This document shows positions 9,400-22,300 of a DNA stretch of 64,000 nt, in pieces. A model generated the notes under the pieces. The model saw nothing but the letters and a program-made list of their open reading frames with translations. It ran no database searches and was not told the DNA's origin. Origin of the DNA: Sciurus carolinensis (Eukaryota > Chordata > Mammalia > Rodentia > Sciuridae); contig NC_062214.1 in assembly GCF_902686445.1 (NCBI RefSeq), positions 93,848,738 to 93,912,737 of the forward strand. Direction: 5' to 3'. Every line of letters begins with the position of its first letter. Within the stretch, counting starts at the first letter, position 1. Position numbers and translations under genes: made by a program.

Positions 9400-10560
9400 G
9401 CGCCTGCCCGAGCGCACGTACTGCCCGGGGCTGGGCGCGGGAGCCCCGCCAGGGCCTTCTGGGCCAACGCAGCGGCGCCACCTGAGCCCGGCAGCGGGAT
9501 CGGCCTGCCTCCAGTTAGGGGCAAAGGCGCACGGGCTGGACCCCCCCTTTTCCGTTTTCGCCTGCTTTTGTCAGTCGCCTGGGTCCGCCTGGCACCCGGC
9601 GGGGCTCCCAAAAGAAAGTTTGCCGGGAGTCGTCGCGCTTCGCGAAGGGAGGAAAGGGTCTAGGCAGCTGAGGCGACCGCGGCCGATTCCCAGAGCCCGC
9701 ACCCCGGACAGCTCCGGCCTATGTGGGGGAAGCGCCGTGGCCAGGCCGGGCAGTGCGTGCGAATGGTCGCGGTGTCACCCTCGGGTCTGTTTAGCGACCC
9801 AGGCCTTGGGCCCTTGCTCCTTGGCGGTCCAGCGGCTCCGAGCGCCAGAGCTGCCGCTCGCCGGGGAAGTGCGGCGGGTCAGTGCTGCGTCCCGCCGCGG
9901 CCACTTCCCAAAGCGCGCGGCCCAAGCTAGACCCGCGCCTTGAGCTAGCCAAGACGCTCTCGGCGGTCGCCCCAGCCGCAGCGCATCCCCGCTTGATACT
10001 TAGGTTTGTAAATGGATGTGGGAAGGCAACTTACCAGCCCACAGGATTTACGAGCAGAGACGGAGATTAGACCACGGTGAGGGCAGACGTGCGCGGGTTA
10101 ATCGCGGCCAATCCTGCGCGCCCGGCCTTACGCCCTGACCAGGACTCCTTAGCCCGGCTGGTAGCCGGATGGCAGGGGGAAATGGTTGGAGGGAAGACTG
10201 GTTCCAGGTGTTCTCAGGTGAAGAGGAAAGGAGCCATGACAAGCAAGTCAGGGAAGTTTCTGATAGGAAAGACAAAGTTTGGAGGTGTGCAGGAAGTCGT
10301 CTGTGCTGCCCTGAGAAACCGAGACACCCTCTTAGACTGTTGCAAACAGCCCCGGAAAAATTCAGCCCGCTCCTGCGTCTGCTGGTTCCGGGCTGTGGAT
10401 AATCTGCCAGAGCAGCTTCTAGGCCCAACCGCCGGGCTTGGGGATTTAAGCCCCATCTGTTGACGGTAGAGAGGGCTCCCGAACGCCCAGCAATGGTGCA
10501 GACCCAGTCTGTGTTGTGGGTTCTGCCCAGCTGTGCCGGCGCCCAAAGCGCGTTAAATGT

Positions 10561-12039
10561 TTGCTAGGTTGGGATTTTGTTGCAATCCAGGACGAAGGAC
10601 ACAAGTTCGGTATCTAAACTGGGTTTACTTTCGGATCACCGAGCTTTGCCTTTCTTCACTAGAGATTGGGTGGCATCTCTTTTATTAATTATTAACAGGT
10701 CGAAACGTACTGGGCGCTAAGATGAGCTGCTTGAGATGAAATCTTTCTGTACGATGTGCCCCAAAGCAAATTTTCTGTCTATTCCCCTGCGGCTTGCGGG
10801 GGGAATGGAATTTAATCATTCTCAGAATATGCAACTGATACAGTGAAAGAGAGGAAACCTTCCCGTGATACACGCTCTTAAACATGTAAAATCATTTGGG
10901 AAGAAAAAATATTAAGAGTTCTTATCGAGTTCTTATGTAAAAGACATCTATTGTCTCTGTCCCCCTCCCCCGTAAAAAAACTTTCATGATGTTCCTGCAT
11001 TTCATTAATCCTGTAATTGTAAAATTACTCAAATAGCCTTTGTGAAAACATTTTCTCCTATTTCCCCTTAACTTATAAAAGAAATTTTGTTAATTGTGAG
11101 GTGTCAATGCCATTCCTTATTTTATTTAGTATAATTTATGTTGATTGCAGAAACAATGAGAGGCTGAGACATTTTTAATTGATTTTCCCCCAATGAACAG
11201 TAACCCCCAAACAATAAGGAAAGTATGTTCTCATAATTTAATGTAGCTGTTACGTTGTACATGGGCTTTTGTTTTCATAGTTCTAGTACAAAATGAAGTT
11301 CTACAAAATATCCCTTACTAGTCGAATCACAAGAATCTTAAACATTCCCCCTCCCCAAAAGCTCTCATTCACACTTTTGTCTTGGGGTGACCTCTGGCTG
11401 CCATAAAATAACAGATTCATAGCATTGTGCTTTGAGAAAAGTAGCTTCAAAGTACTGGCAATGAAATTTTTCTATAAGCTCAGCTGCCAGATACAGCATG
11501 CAGTATCTGAACAATTAGAATATTTCATTCCCAATATCATAACATCCTGTGTTTTAGTGGAATTATCTTGCTTTGGTGCAAATTGTAACTGAAGAGAAAG
11601 AGTCTGTGGGAAAATGAGGGATGCTGTAAATGTTTCCATATCAGATTTAAAGGAAAAAAAAAAAAAAACCTGGCCCAGAATCATATTAAATACTTCCCTG
11701 CTGCCTCTCAGTTTTAATAGTTAAATTGGTTCCATATGTAAGAGTTTATGTAATTAGATTTTTCATGCAAAACAGAAACACTTTCTTGACAATATAGCTT
11801 TTGGGTATGAGGATGCATGTGGACAAGGGAGGAGAGAACAAGCAACCATAAAAGAGAAGGATTCTCTTTGTTGGCTGATTTACTGATGTTTTTAAATCAG
11901 GCCTTTTGAACTCACTAAAGAAGAAAATCCTTCCTCTGCGTTAGTTGTCAAATAAGTTTAGGCTTAAAGTGGTTTCATGCTTAGAAGTAATAAATCTTCA
12001 TTTGAGCAACTCTCATCTCATCCTTCAGTTTTGTTTTTG
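10561..12039. other. Intronic, no recognised feature
   Basis: Unique AT-rich intron following the CpG island. It contains homopolymer A at 11654-11669 and several homeodomain-like TTAAT/TAATT words near 11000-11180. No repeat or exon is recognised. Confidence 0.4.
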
Positions 12040-12310
12040 TTTAATTAACAACAAAATTCCACTACCATTTGGATTGCATCCTGGGCAAACGGAAAGAGGC
12101 AGTGATAACATTTATAATCAGGGGAGCACTTGTTCTGCTCATCATAAAAGTGCATTGACCAAATGTCACCCAGCGGCCGAGCGCTGAAAAGAAATGTGGA
12201 GCTCCATCTGTCTCAGTGGAGTATATGTCCCTTTGCTTCGTATGAGCGCTCAGCCTGTGTTCATGCAAATGGAGTTATAAAAGTGAAGGGAGGCCGAAGG
12301 GGAATTTCTG
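12040..12310. promoter_or_regulatory. Candidate intronic enhancer or minor promoter
   Basis: A non-repetitive block with a run of retained CpGs (around 12170-12184 and 12239-12248). It has a perfect octamer ATGCAAAT at 12263-12270 followed 4 nt later by a TATA-like TTATAAAAG. Octamer plus TATA spacing is seen in some pol II promoters. Function is inferred; no transcript is evident. Confidence 0.3.
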
Positions 12311-13935
12311 TCCCATAATAGGTTCTTCCTCCAGCCTGATTCATGTTTGAATGCAAGACACCTTACCACTTTGAAAATACTCTACATTTTGGTGATTAGT
12401 TTTATGTCTAATTTTAGTACATATGATTTTACGGTTTTGAAGAATTTGCCTTTCTTTTTACTGTGCAAAATTTAGAGTCAATTCCTAGTCTCATTTTAAG
12501 CACCCTTTCTATAGTATCCTTTGAGATTTATGTCCCATTTATGGAACCTGCAACGGGTGGAATTGGGAGAAGGTGATGGCTGGATCTGAAAAAGAGAAAA
12601 CCCAAATGGCCGCCAGTACTGAGCTAAGTGCTTATTTGGCAAGAAAGGGTCAGTTCTTTTAAATAGGAAAAAGTATGAATGCATTTGTGCATGAGTAGAG
12701 GGGAAACCTGGTTAGCCCATGAGGCAGAGAGTACCATATTCGTAGCCCCTTGGCTTTATGTATTTCAACCATATCACTTGAAATGCACAGCAACAGCATG
12801 CTCAAGTAAATCACTTTGCTGTCAACCTGTAATGAGAACCATATAATTTCTTAATGCTGCCCAGGTTTATAATAATTTATAAATAAAATCATTCTTTTGA
12901 AAATAAATACATACTATGTGATTCAAGTCTTGATTTTTAATACCTAGTAGACATAGTTCTCTAAACTGCGTATTCTCCCATCTTTCCCTCCTAGTCAAGT
13001 GAATCACAGTAAAAATGGGTGAGATCAGCAAATAAATAATTGCAAAGCACCTACAATAGCACCCAACCACTCTGTAATTTGCTCTGGAGAATCTAAGAAG
13101 ATAATATTTATAACTAGCATTTTACTACAAGAAAAAGTTAGTGGATGGATAGATAGATCTGCAAAAGTAAATATGGAGTTCAGTTTTCTTCAAATTTTCT
13201 TAAATAATTTCAATGATCTGTAAAACCCCATGTTTGAAAGAAATCTTCTAAAAATATCTTGAAATAGAAATACATTCATGCATTTAAAATATTCACACCT
13301 TATTAGTTGAAATCAAGGCTACCTTATATAATTTATATTTGGTAATTTAAAAAATTAGACACATGGAGTCAGCAGCTTTGCCAATTTTGTTTCTCTACTT
13401 TAAAAAAAATTTTTGGAGACATCCATCAGATGAATCAGGTCTGAATTAATATTGGATATCATAGTCCACACATTGACTCTATAAAATGATTTATAACATC
13501 TTTGTCCCTAAGCTAGCCACTCCTCTGAGGACACCTCTCTTCCACCCTGGCCTTTCCACTCGTGGACTGAGAGATTCATTGTCAGGTTTTTGTATCTGTC
13601 AGTATTGTGTGTGGCAAAATAAAAAGTGCTTTTTCTGTAAATTGTCAAAGTGGTAGGTCCAGAGATGAGATCTGAATAATAGCATATGTTAGCCAATGGG
13701 CGAAATGCAAGAAAGTACCTGATATCTTTTGTTTCTGGATTTTCTTTTTTAAGTAAAACCTGTTAGCCCTCATCATCTTAATAGGAGATAATAAAACTTG
13801 AAACTTTGCTCCTGTGGCAATAAAGCAATGTTAAATTTATTCCCAAGGATTGCCAGTGATTTCATTTTTTGCTTTTGATTTTCTTGCCTCTGAAGTTTAC
13901 TAGGCATTTCACAAATAGGATGATGATGTTAATCT
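12311..13935. other. Intronic, no recognised feature
   Basis: AT-rich unique sequence. I see no repeat family, exon or RNA gene. Confidence 0.4.
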
Positions 13936-13939
13936 GTAT

Positions 13940-14125
13940 TTAGCTTGTGCTTTATGATTTACACACTTGTATCTCATTTAGTCCTCCCTGGAAAGTCACT
14001 AGTAATTTCATGTTCTTGAGTTGAAGAAACTGAGGCTCATGTGGGTTATATCCTATAGCCACGGTCTTCCATTTGATGCCTGGTGAAGCAAGGACCAGAA
14101 CTCTCATTTCCACTATCTTCATGCC
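13940..14125 (-). repeat. MIR
   Basis: Antisense MIR: TTTATGATTTACACACTTGT, then TTGAAGAAACTGAGGCTCAT, then AAGGACCAGAACTCTCATTT. Confidence 0.75.
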
Positions 14126-14814
14126 TCCCCCAGAGGAAGCTGTGAAAATGTCCTGGATATAACTTTGTCTCTAGTTAGTGGAAATTATAACTCTGGCATT
14201 TATATGGAAAAAATAGATTCAATTATGTAATACTTTGCTGAGCCTAATATCTTTAAATTACTCTTTAATAAAATCAATTTGGTACAAATGGGGTTATTCT
14301 TATTTGCTTATCATTAGCTCTCTTCATCCATGATTTTTACTAAGTCTGATTGTTATAAAAGGATCTGGCTGTAATGTAAGCATTACTTTCCTAAAGAATA
14401 CAGAATACCGTGAAGTGCAGTTAACCTGTATAACCCATTACCATTATGATGCAATTGAACTAAAGATTTATCTATATGTTCCATTTATCTTTAGGCAAAG
14501 GAAACACTCACAAATACATCTTCTGATTTTAATATGCCTTTATGTAATAGAAAGCTCATGAATCCTTTGCTTATGAGTGCTATCATGTTTGTATCCATGA
14601 CAGCCAAGGGGTATGATTATAGACATATTTTTGAGAAATTTGTTGTCTTTTATAAAATCACCTGAAGTGTAAAAGTTTCCAAGTAGATCTGCAAAAGCTC
14701 ATTTCCCACTTGATAGGCACTTACATTTCTGATGTTGGATTGAAGTGTATTCGTCTAAAAGCAAATAAGCATTATTTCATGGAGACTCAGGGTTAAACCT
14801 TAAAAGTCACCAAG

Positions 14815-15270
14815 ATAAATGTCCCATTGGCATTCGGGCCCTCTCCACAACATTCCTGGGAAATGATTGGTTATGCTTGAAGGCCTCTGATGATGGGAAG
14901 CTCACTATCTTTAGAGATAGCTTATTCCTTGTTGAATTTAAAATAAAAAGTCGTCTTATATCAAACATAAATCTCTTCTTTGTTCTTTTAATCCCTTGAT
15001 TCTGATCCTTTCTTTTGGGGCTGTACAGCACACATTTAATCCATCTTTCAAATGAAAGACTATTTGAAGGCTAGTAGCATATAGTGCCTGTATGTGTGCG
15101 CATACCATAATATCTGTTGTCCTTGTCCAGTTTCTCTCAAAGTTCATGGTTCAGCTTTCCCACAATCTTAGTTTCTTCCTCAAACACACTTGAGTTTGTC
15201 CAGCACCATTTGAGATTTTGAGGTCGGAAATGGAACACAACTACCAGATTTGGTGTGATTCACTTGGAAC
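14815..15270 (+). repeat. L3/CR1-like LINE 3' region
   Basis: The order of segments matches the CR1/L3 3' region. First comes TTGAAGGCCTCTGATGATGG with GAAGCTCACTATCTTTAGAG, then TCTTATATCAAACATAAATC, then GTTTGTCCAGCACC and GGAACACAACTACCAGATTT. This is one of the oldest LINE families in mammals. The 74- and 63-residue minus-strand open frames here are chance frames. Confidence 0.65.
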
Positions 15271-15563
15271 TTAACTCATCGCATATTAAAGAGGAAGAAA
15301 TTACTTATAGATAAAAAAAAACCTACTTTTTTTTTGTCTCATGACCTACCTGCCTTTGTGCTATCATTGTAATTTGTGAAAGTGGAATTTTGAACTGTTT
15401 AAGAATACTTCTAGTTCAACTGATGTTTATTATTAAATATCCAGGGAATCAAAAATATTGCAAAAGTAATTTAGGAACATTAAAAGCATTTGTGTGTTTT
15501 TGTTTTTTGCTTTTTGTTTTTTTTTTAAATTTTGGGCAAGGTATTGTTAGAGCTGAGATAAGG

Positions 15564-15577
15564 CTGCCCTCTAGTGG
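15564..15577 (-). promoter_or_regulatory. CTCF-binding motif
   Basis: On the minus strand the site reads CCACTAGAGGGCAG, matching every position of the CTCF core CCASYAGRKGGCRS. It lies in unique intron sequence 6.25 kb downstream of the RORA4 donor. Occupancy is unknown. Confidence 0.6.
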
Positions 15578-15599
15578 TTACTTGCTTACTGAAAACTAA

Positions 15600-17322
15600 A
15601 AGCCATGATGGTGCCAGTGAATTTCCCATCAGGCTAGTGGAGAAGGTCGAAGGTTGAAATTATTTTCTCAGTTGCTTCAGGGCATTCTTCATCACATTCA
15701 AAAGTTTAATTTGTTGTTTTACAGTTATTAGAAATGTCACCATGAAGAGATAAAAAGTTAAAAAACCCTTTTAAAGTTTGGAAGAAATAAGGAAAGTTAT
15801 TTTAAAAACTTAAGCTAGGTTAAAACTGATTTATGAAATTGTTTGTTGCTATATTAAATTTAAGTGAGCTTGTTTTGTGAGTAAACACTGTCATGACCTG
15901 TGTAGTAACCCTTGTACTGTTTTGAAAGTTGCAACCTAATTCTCTTCCCCTAACTTGAATATTTTAAAATATATTCAAAATGAGGTCATAAATAATTTCA
16001 TCAGAGAATTCCAGCATTTTTCCTTCTTAAATCTAGAACTTTTTTTTAAGGTAAACAATTGGACATAAGTAAACTACTATACCTCTTTTGGGCAGTGAAA
16101 CTGTTTTAAATACAGATGCAGAAACAACCCCTTAGTTTCTGAAGACTTAGATTATTCAGTACACTTTCGTATATACCATTTTTCTACAAAATCAAAGAGT
16201 AAATGCCATGTTGGCCTTTTGAGCATAATAGGGTTTATGCTTTAAAATGCTGTAGAAACATTAAATTTATTGGCATAATTTTGAGGATAAATAGGAGTGA
16301 GTTGTGAGTTTGGATTTCAGTCCTGTGTCAAATGTGAAACAATCATAAAACAGTTTGATTTTTATATAGGACTCAGAGGAATAAGTATTGCTCTTCCTAT
16401 TTCCTTAAATCTCATTTATCTCTGGTGCTCCACAGAGGTGTAAGAAGGCAGGTTTGCATAAATTTTGCATTGCTCATGATGGCAAATCCTCTGATCCAAG
16501 CTAGATTAACTAAGTTCATGGCAATGAACAGTGATCGCCAGGATGTTGAAGGATGACATGCTCACTTACTGCTACTAGAAAGATGAAGTTGAATCTTTTC
16601 ATGAAAAACAAGAGGGGGGGAAAAAAAGCAAGGAAACCCTGCTATTTTGCCTTTTCATTATAGAAATGAAGTAGTGGTTCAGAAGTGAAGACTTGTGGTT
16701 TAGTTTAGATCAGTTATTGAAGGGAACCGTTTTTTCAAACTGCACCACCCAGAAGTGTGATTCTTGCACCACATGAGAAGTATTCTTTTTCACAGAATGT
16801 TGTTTTCATTTTTCGCTTGTTGTATTTTTCCTCCTTCTTTTTATTTATCTCACTTCAGATCTTCACAACCCTGGGTAAGCATTTATAAACTTGTCTCAGC
16901 AAATACTTATGGGCCTATTCTCTGCTAGGTAATTCCGGTGTCACCTGTGTACTTTTAAAATAGAGCTAAGACACCTTTCTCCTGATCAAGTGTCTTCAAC
17001 GATGAATCAGCATTTTAAAAAATGCATTGAGAAATTGGTATCCATACTTAACTAGAGAAGGCTGCATGATGACCAGGGGCTTATGGATTTGCAGTTCCTA
17101 TGAGCTGAATGCCATTTAAAACAATCAAGATTTTGTAGCATGCAAAAGAATCCAATGAAATGGTAATATAATTTAATAAAGTCAACCCTTATACTTTCAT
17201 GTGAACATGATTTCTTCCAAATAAGCCATGAGTTTGCTCTAAATGCCTGCCTAAAACCGTGTTTTTTGAAATTGTGGAGTATAACCCACAATTTCAGAGA
17301 GTGTGTTAGGAAGACAGATGCC
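15600..17322. other. Intronic, no recognised feature
   Basis: AT-rich unique sequence with short homopolymers (for example 16614-16627, G-run then A-run). No feature is supported. Confidence 0.4.
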
Positions 17323-17495
17323 TACCAGGCATGGTAGTGTATGCCTATAATCTTATATAGGAAACTGAGGCAGAGAATTACAAGTTCAAGGGCAGCCTTG
17401 GTGACTTAGCAAGACCCTGCCTCAAAATTAAATTTTTAAAAAAAGACTGGGGTTGTAGCTCAGTGGTAGAGCACCTATGGGTTCAATCCCAGTTC
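17323..17495 (+). mobile_element. MEN (B1-dID) SINE
   Basis: Full dimer. The B1 half is CCAGGCATGGTAGTGTATGC...GAAACTGAGGCAGAG; the linker is A-rich; the ID half is GGGGTTGTAGCTCAGTGGTA with B box GGTTCAATCCC. Confidence 0.9.
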
Positions 17496-17499
17496 ATTC

Positions 17500-17534
17500 C
17501 TTTCTTTCTCTCTCTCTCTCTTTCTCACACACAC
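17500..17534 (+). repeat. CT/CA microsatellite at SINE tail
   Basis: (CT)n with a short (CA)n run directly follows the MEN SINE, likely grown from its tail. Confidence 0.85.
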
Positions 17535-17537
17535 ATT

Positions 17538-17870
17538 CCTAGGTTCCACTTGGAGGGAGTCTGATTCTGTCAGCGTAGGGCAAGGTGAAGGAAGGCACAG
17601 ATTTAAACAGGATCCCAGGTGTCTTTTGTAGATAGTCCTAAATGCCTCGCTTTGTGAAACCCAGTCCCAGGCTGGTAGAGTTGGAACTGGCAGTGGAGTC
17701 CTCTGGTCCTTCAGTGGCTCCCAAATATCTCTGCTCTCCAGGGTAGATGGGGAAGTGTTCAGTCTACACAGGTGCTGCTTTCAGTTGGTCTGGGACACGG
17801 CAAGGATCTGCATTTAAAAAAGCTCCTCTTTTGATTGTGAGGAAACCACTTCTCTGGTCTAACCCTCTCC
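17538..17870. repeat. MER20/MER3-type hAT fragments
   Basis: Two diverged stretches resemble this non-autonomous hAT group. One is GAGTCTGATTCTGTCAGCG...CACAGATTTAAACAGGATCC. The other is TCAGTGGCTCCCAAATATC...GGATCTGCATTTAAAAAAGC...GAGGAAACCACTTCTCTGG. Family assignment is uncertain. Confidence 0.4.
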
Positions 17871-19189
17871 CCTTAAGAAGGAAGAAAGTGAAACTCAGAA
17901 AGGTAAATGGTTTTAGGGGAAACACATACTTCCCTTTAATCTGCTGAAATCTCTTTTCAGAGTGGAAGAGATGTCCAATGTGAGTGATTTCTGCCTTTAT
18001 TTGGATATTGTTCACACTTGAAATGTTTTTCTGATTACTTTGGCCTTGTTATCAGAGTGTAGGAGGAAGTAAACTGTTACCCCAAATCTCTTACCCCAAA
18101 TGGCCCAAACAGGGGAGGATCCTAAAGCTGTTTTGGTGCTGTTAAGTGCCTGTGATTTCTTCCAGGCCCCATATTCCTCTCAGGATAAAGCCTTGTTGAC
18201 CAGGAGCTCTGGCTACCATGTGACATAGCACAATGCATTCTAGCCCTCACTGCCTCCAGGGCTGGGTCTTGCCAATATTGTGACCACTAAATGGGGGCAG
18301 GCCATGGATTCTACCGCAGGATTCAAGGCCAACTCCAGAGGAAACAGTGATGTCTTTTCTGTTACTTTTTTAAGCAACAAAGTACAGGTTTCATTGCCCT
18401 CCGGGCTCCTTGGTGCTTCCTACTGACAAGATGACCCTTCTCAGGCATGAGTGCCTGGCTTGTATCTGCCCATGTCCAGGCTCTGGAGGTGGGGGCATCC
18501 AAACAAAGCAGATAGGCCTGCCATCATGCAGCTTGGATTCTAGTGTGGTAAAACAGATAGAAGCAGAACTGCTCTGGGCCGTGTGTAGGACCACATGCTA
18601 CGTTCAACCCTGCATGCCAGCCGCTCCTGCCGTGGACTTTGGTGGCACTGTTCCATTATTGTGATAGCTTCAATGCTGGTGGCTATGAGGACAGCAGCAA
18701 TCATGGCAGCCTTCATCTCTGGCCTTGCGAGTGTACATTGTGGTGGAAAGAGGTAGGCAATATTTAAGGAAATATATAAATGAACAAGATCCAGTGACAA
18801 CAGTGAGGGCAAGATAAAAACAGTGTTGATGACTTAGAAATCATTATGGCTTCATGGATGAACATCACAGAACTAAATCAAAGAATTCTTTTCCAGTCAA
18901 TGGTGAATACCCTGTAGTAGACCTAGAAGGGAGTTTAGAGGTCGTCTGATCTCTTAGGTCCCAATCTTGTCAATAGAGAGCTTTAAAACAAATACCGAAG
19001 CCCAGACCCCATTAGTGGATGTCTTGATGGATTGGTCCACAGTAGAGCTCGAGTATTGGTAATGTCTAAAGCTACACAGATGATTCTGGTTGAGAAACCT
19101 CTCAGGTCCAACATGCCTATTTTGTACATGAGTCACCTGGCCCCCAGTGTAGCAAAATGGTGTCGAGTAGTAGAAATCTCCTTGTGTGG
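17871..19189. other. Intronic, little recognised
   Basis: Slightly richer in GC around 18120-18660. A short stretch near 18530 (TTGGATTCTAGTGTGGTAAA) may be antisense L2. No exon is supported. Confidence 0.35.
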
Positions 19190-19335
19190 GGTGGGAGAAG
19201 ATGAAGACATGGGTTCTCATCCTGATCTGTTGTTCCATAATTGTTGGGTTACCTTAATTGCTTAGTAGGTTCCCCTTTGTAAAACTGTAGTATTCGATGT
19301 GATAGTCATGGAGATCTCTTACAGCTCCACCATTC
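19190..19335 (+). repeat. MIR, degraded
   Basis: Sense MIR traces: GTTGGGTTACCTTAATTGC, then TTCCCCTTTGTAAAACTGTA. Confidence 0.45.
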
Positions 19336-22300
19336 TGTTAAAATGTTAGCAAGAAAATGGGCTGGTTCCTTGGTCAAGATGTAAAAGAAGCAAACAAATG
19401 CCTCTTGGCTTCCTTACTCCTTGTCTCAACCCCTAATTGCTATAGGTACTTCAATCAGCTAATCAGTTCCTTTTGCAAGTGAAAATTTAAGGTAGAAAGA
19501 GGTAATTACTGTATGCTGACTATTTAAATAAAATTTAAAACACGAAAGCTTTCATAAATATTAATAAAATATGCCCAGACTTAGTTCTGGTAAATTATAG
19601 TCATAGTTTATTTATCAAATTCTAGCCTAAAGCTTTTTCCATTTTTGATGGTTGAGTTAAAACCAAGGAGATGGGGAATGGCTTACAAATGGAGAGCCTG
19701 TAATAGCCTTAACCATTGCACACCACAGTAATTTTATTCCTTACCAAATATTAAAGGCCCAAAACCTAAAGAAATTGAGTGTCTCCTAATCTATTGTTTG
19801 CAATTTATTAGCAAATAGGAATAGTGTATCCCCTGTGTTGCAAGCTTATCGTAAGAAAAGAACAGAACTAAGCTCTAGCATGAAAAAATAGCATTTTACT
19901 TCCTCACTGGAGGCCTGGTATCTCTTAAAACTTGAGTTTCATTGAAACATTTATTCAAAAAGATAGCAGTTCATTATAAACCAGCATGGTGTGATGTAAG
20001 CACCTTATTTCTTTTTGTGTGGAATTTCCCAGTGGGGTTTGATGATATTCAGCAGTTCCAGAAGTGATAAAATAATTTGGAAAGAAAATCTGATGGGAGC
20101 TGGCAAATGAAATTAGAGCTGTATCTTTTCCAATAGAGATCTTTATAGATTAACATATTGCCTATTTTTCTGTGTGTATTTAAGAAATCTATACACTGTA
20201 TACACATCCACATGATTGCCTTAGACAGAAGATTATGAAAAATGTCAGCCTCTAACTTAAGTTGCATCCATGATAGCAAGCGACTTTTGAAAATAATACT
20301 GTTTAACAAAACAATTGGTCGGGCTGGTAGAAATCTATTTCAAAAGCAATGTTTCTGACCCAAGCAAAATCATGTAACAGAAGTGTTTTGTTTCTACCAC
20401 TGCAGAGAAACAAAGTTGTTTAAGATGACTTAAGATGTCTCAAAGTTTTGGCAGCCTTTCTAAGTCCCCTGCTGCTCTTGCATTCTGAATCCCTTTTGAA
20501 GTGGCTTGGAAGTTTCTATGTGATTTCAATGGCTGCTTAGGAGAAATATTGGCTAAACTACTCATTTTGACTGTTAAGATGGCTCAAGTGTTTTCAGAAT
20601 GTTTTCATTTGCTAGAAATATGTTTTGCACTCAAACTTCTCTTGTTGAAGAAGGTTGGTTACCAGCCATCTGATGATGCCTCAGGGTGTTTACAGAAAAT
20701 GTGGGTGCTGTAGTTATATTTGAGCACAGCCCTTCCCCACCAAAGATAGTGTGGTAATCAGCAGGAATGTGAAAACATGTATTTAAGGATTGATGCTTGT
20801 AAAAGTGATGCTGTAAAGAAACATGGTTGTTCAGATGTAAGATGTGACTGACAGCTCTCCTTGTAGGCATGCTAGTAACAATAAAGTCTCCAAGTTCAAC
20901 ATCAAAGCGATCACAGCTTACTCCACCAGTGACTTGCACATCAAAGGGGGAGCACAAGACAAAGGAAGTGCACTGAGGTATGTTTCTGCCTCATAGCCAG
21001 ATCCTCAGGGGGAGCTCCCAGAGCTCTTTTCATGAATGCAAAGTGATTTTTGCAGATCAGTGTCTTCATTTCATAAATGACCAGGAATATAAAAGAGGGC
21101 AAATGAGCACTATAATTGCTCCCCATCACTTTGAGTTTGGTTAGGAGAGATTCATCATAGGAAAGCTTGGTCTCTCTGGCTTCCTTCAGTAGTGAATTCT
21201 GTACCAGCCTGGGCAGTTCCGACTTCATCTAATGTAGAACATGGAATTATTTACAAAATAAGAATGTATGAATTGAGGGTATTTCACATTGGTTGTTGGG
21301 AGTTATGTTTGACATATAAAGTTGGAGGAGTTTGTGGAATTATGCCTGTATTTTGTTTTGTTTTGTTTTTCCCTCTCTTGTTTGCTTGCTTTTTAATTTT
21401 TTCAAATTAACCTTGTGAGTAGATTTTTGCTGAATCAGGTGTGCATTACTTAGCAGGTGTGTGTGATAATGAAATTTAACCTGTTAAACCGGCTTTTCAT
21501 GAATCACCATATCTGTGCCTCAGTTCTCTACCTCAAATCATGTGTACGCCAAAATGCCCAAAGTAGAACAAGAGTCTAGAATTGACCTACTCCTTAATAT
21601 TAAATTGAAAATAAAACTCACCATGCTCATATTATGAGGTGTTTTTTTTTTTACGCTTGCCTTTGAAATTTAAAGTTCTTTTATATTTCATCTTCAGTAA
21701 TTTACTCATTTTTAAATGCTATTGAAAAATAGTAGTGCTCTACATAGTCATTAATAAATACAAAGCAGCTTTCTCAAGGCTCTGGAGAGACCTAATAAAC
21801 ACAACTGTGTTACTAATTGATGCTATACTGAGCTGACAAAAGTAGTGCATTGGTAAACAGAAGTTAGAAAGCAAGAAGTTAAAGAACTATAGGGGATTAT
21901 GTAGACATCAAGGGTTGGAAATTATAATAAGGCCTCTTTAGGGGAGCATTAATTTGCATGTGGCTGAATTAGGACACCCAATTATTTCTGAGGACACTAC
22001 TAAGAACTCATCCAAAATACCCCCAAAATGAAAGGTTTGGGAGGGTGGAGAGTTAGGTGGAATGAAGGGTGTCCAAGCACATCATATTTCCTGTAACTCA
22101 AGGGAGTCTGTTAGTTGTCTCAATAGCACGTTAGAAGAGCTTTCTTTGTTCAAGAGAAAAATGCTAAAGAAATCAGGGGTACCCTAATTTCTTTGTTCTA
22201 CACAGACAATTTACGTTGAATTATCACAATGGAATTTTTTTATTAAGGCAAGGAGAGCAGGAGGTTGGAGACAGAAATAAACCTTTTAAACCTTCTTTAC

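Larger units (their letters stand above)
8470..10560. promoter_or_regulatory. RORA: CpG island with RORA4 promoter
   Basis: Base composition rises sharply from the AT-rich flank. CpGs are dense from about 8820 to 10150 and thin out by about 10560. There is no TATA box near the exon. Tandem GC boxes lie at 9016-9030, a CCAAT box (GGCCAATC) near 10107, and a one-mismatch CRE (TGATGTCA) at 9118-9125. This is typical of a dispersed-start mammalian promoter. Its position over the RORalpha4 first exon makes it the internal RORA promoter. The exact start site cannot be fixed from sequence. Confidence 0.85.

Noticed and set aside
9317..9943. Long plus-strand open frame (208 codons) in the CpG island
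   Set aside because: It starts within the intron at the splice donor. High GC lowers stop frequency, and competing frames are open on both strands. No protein family is seen.
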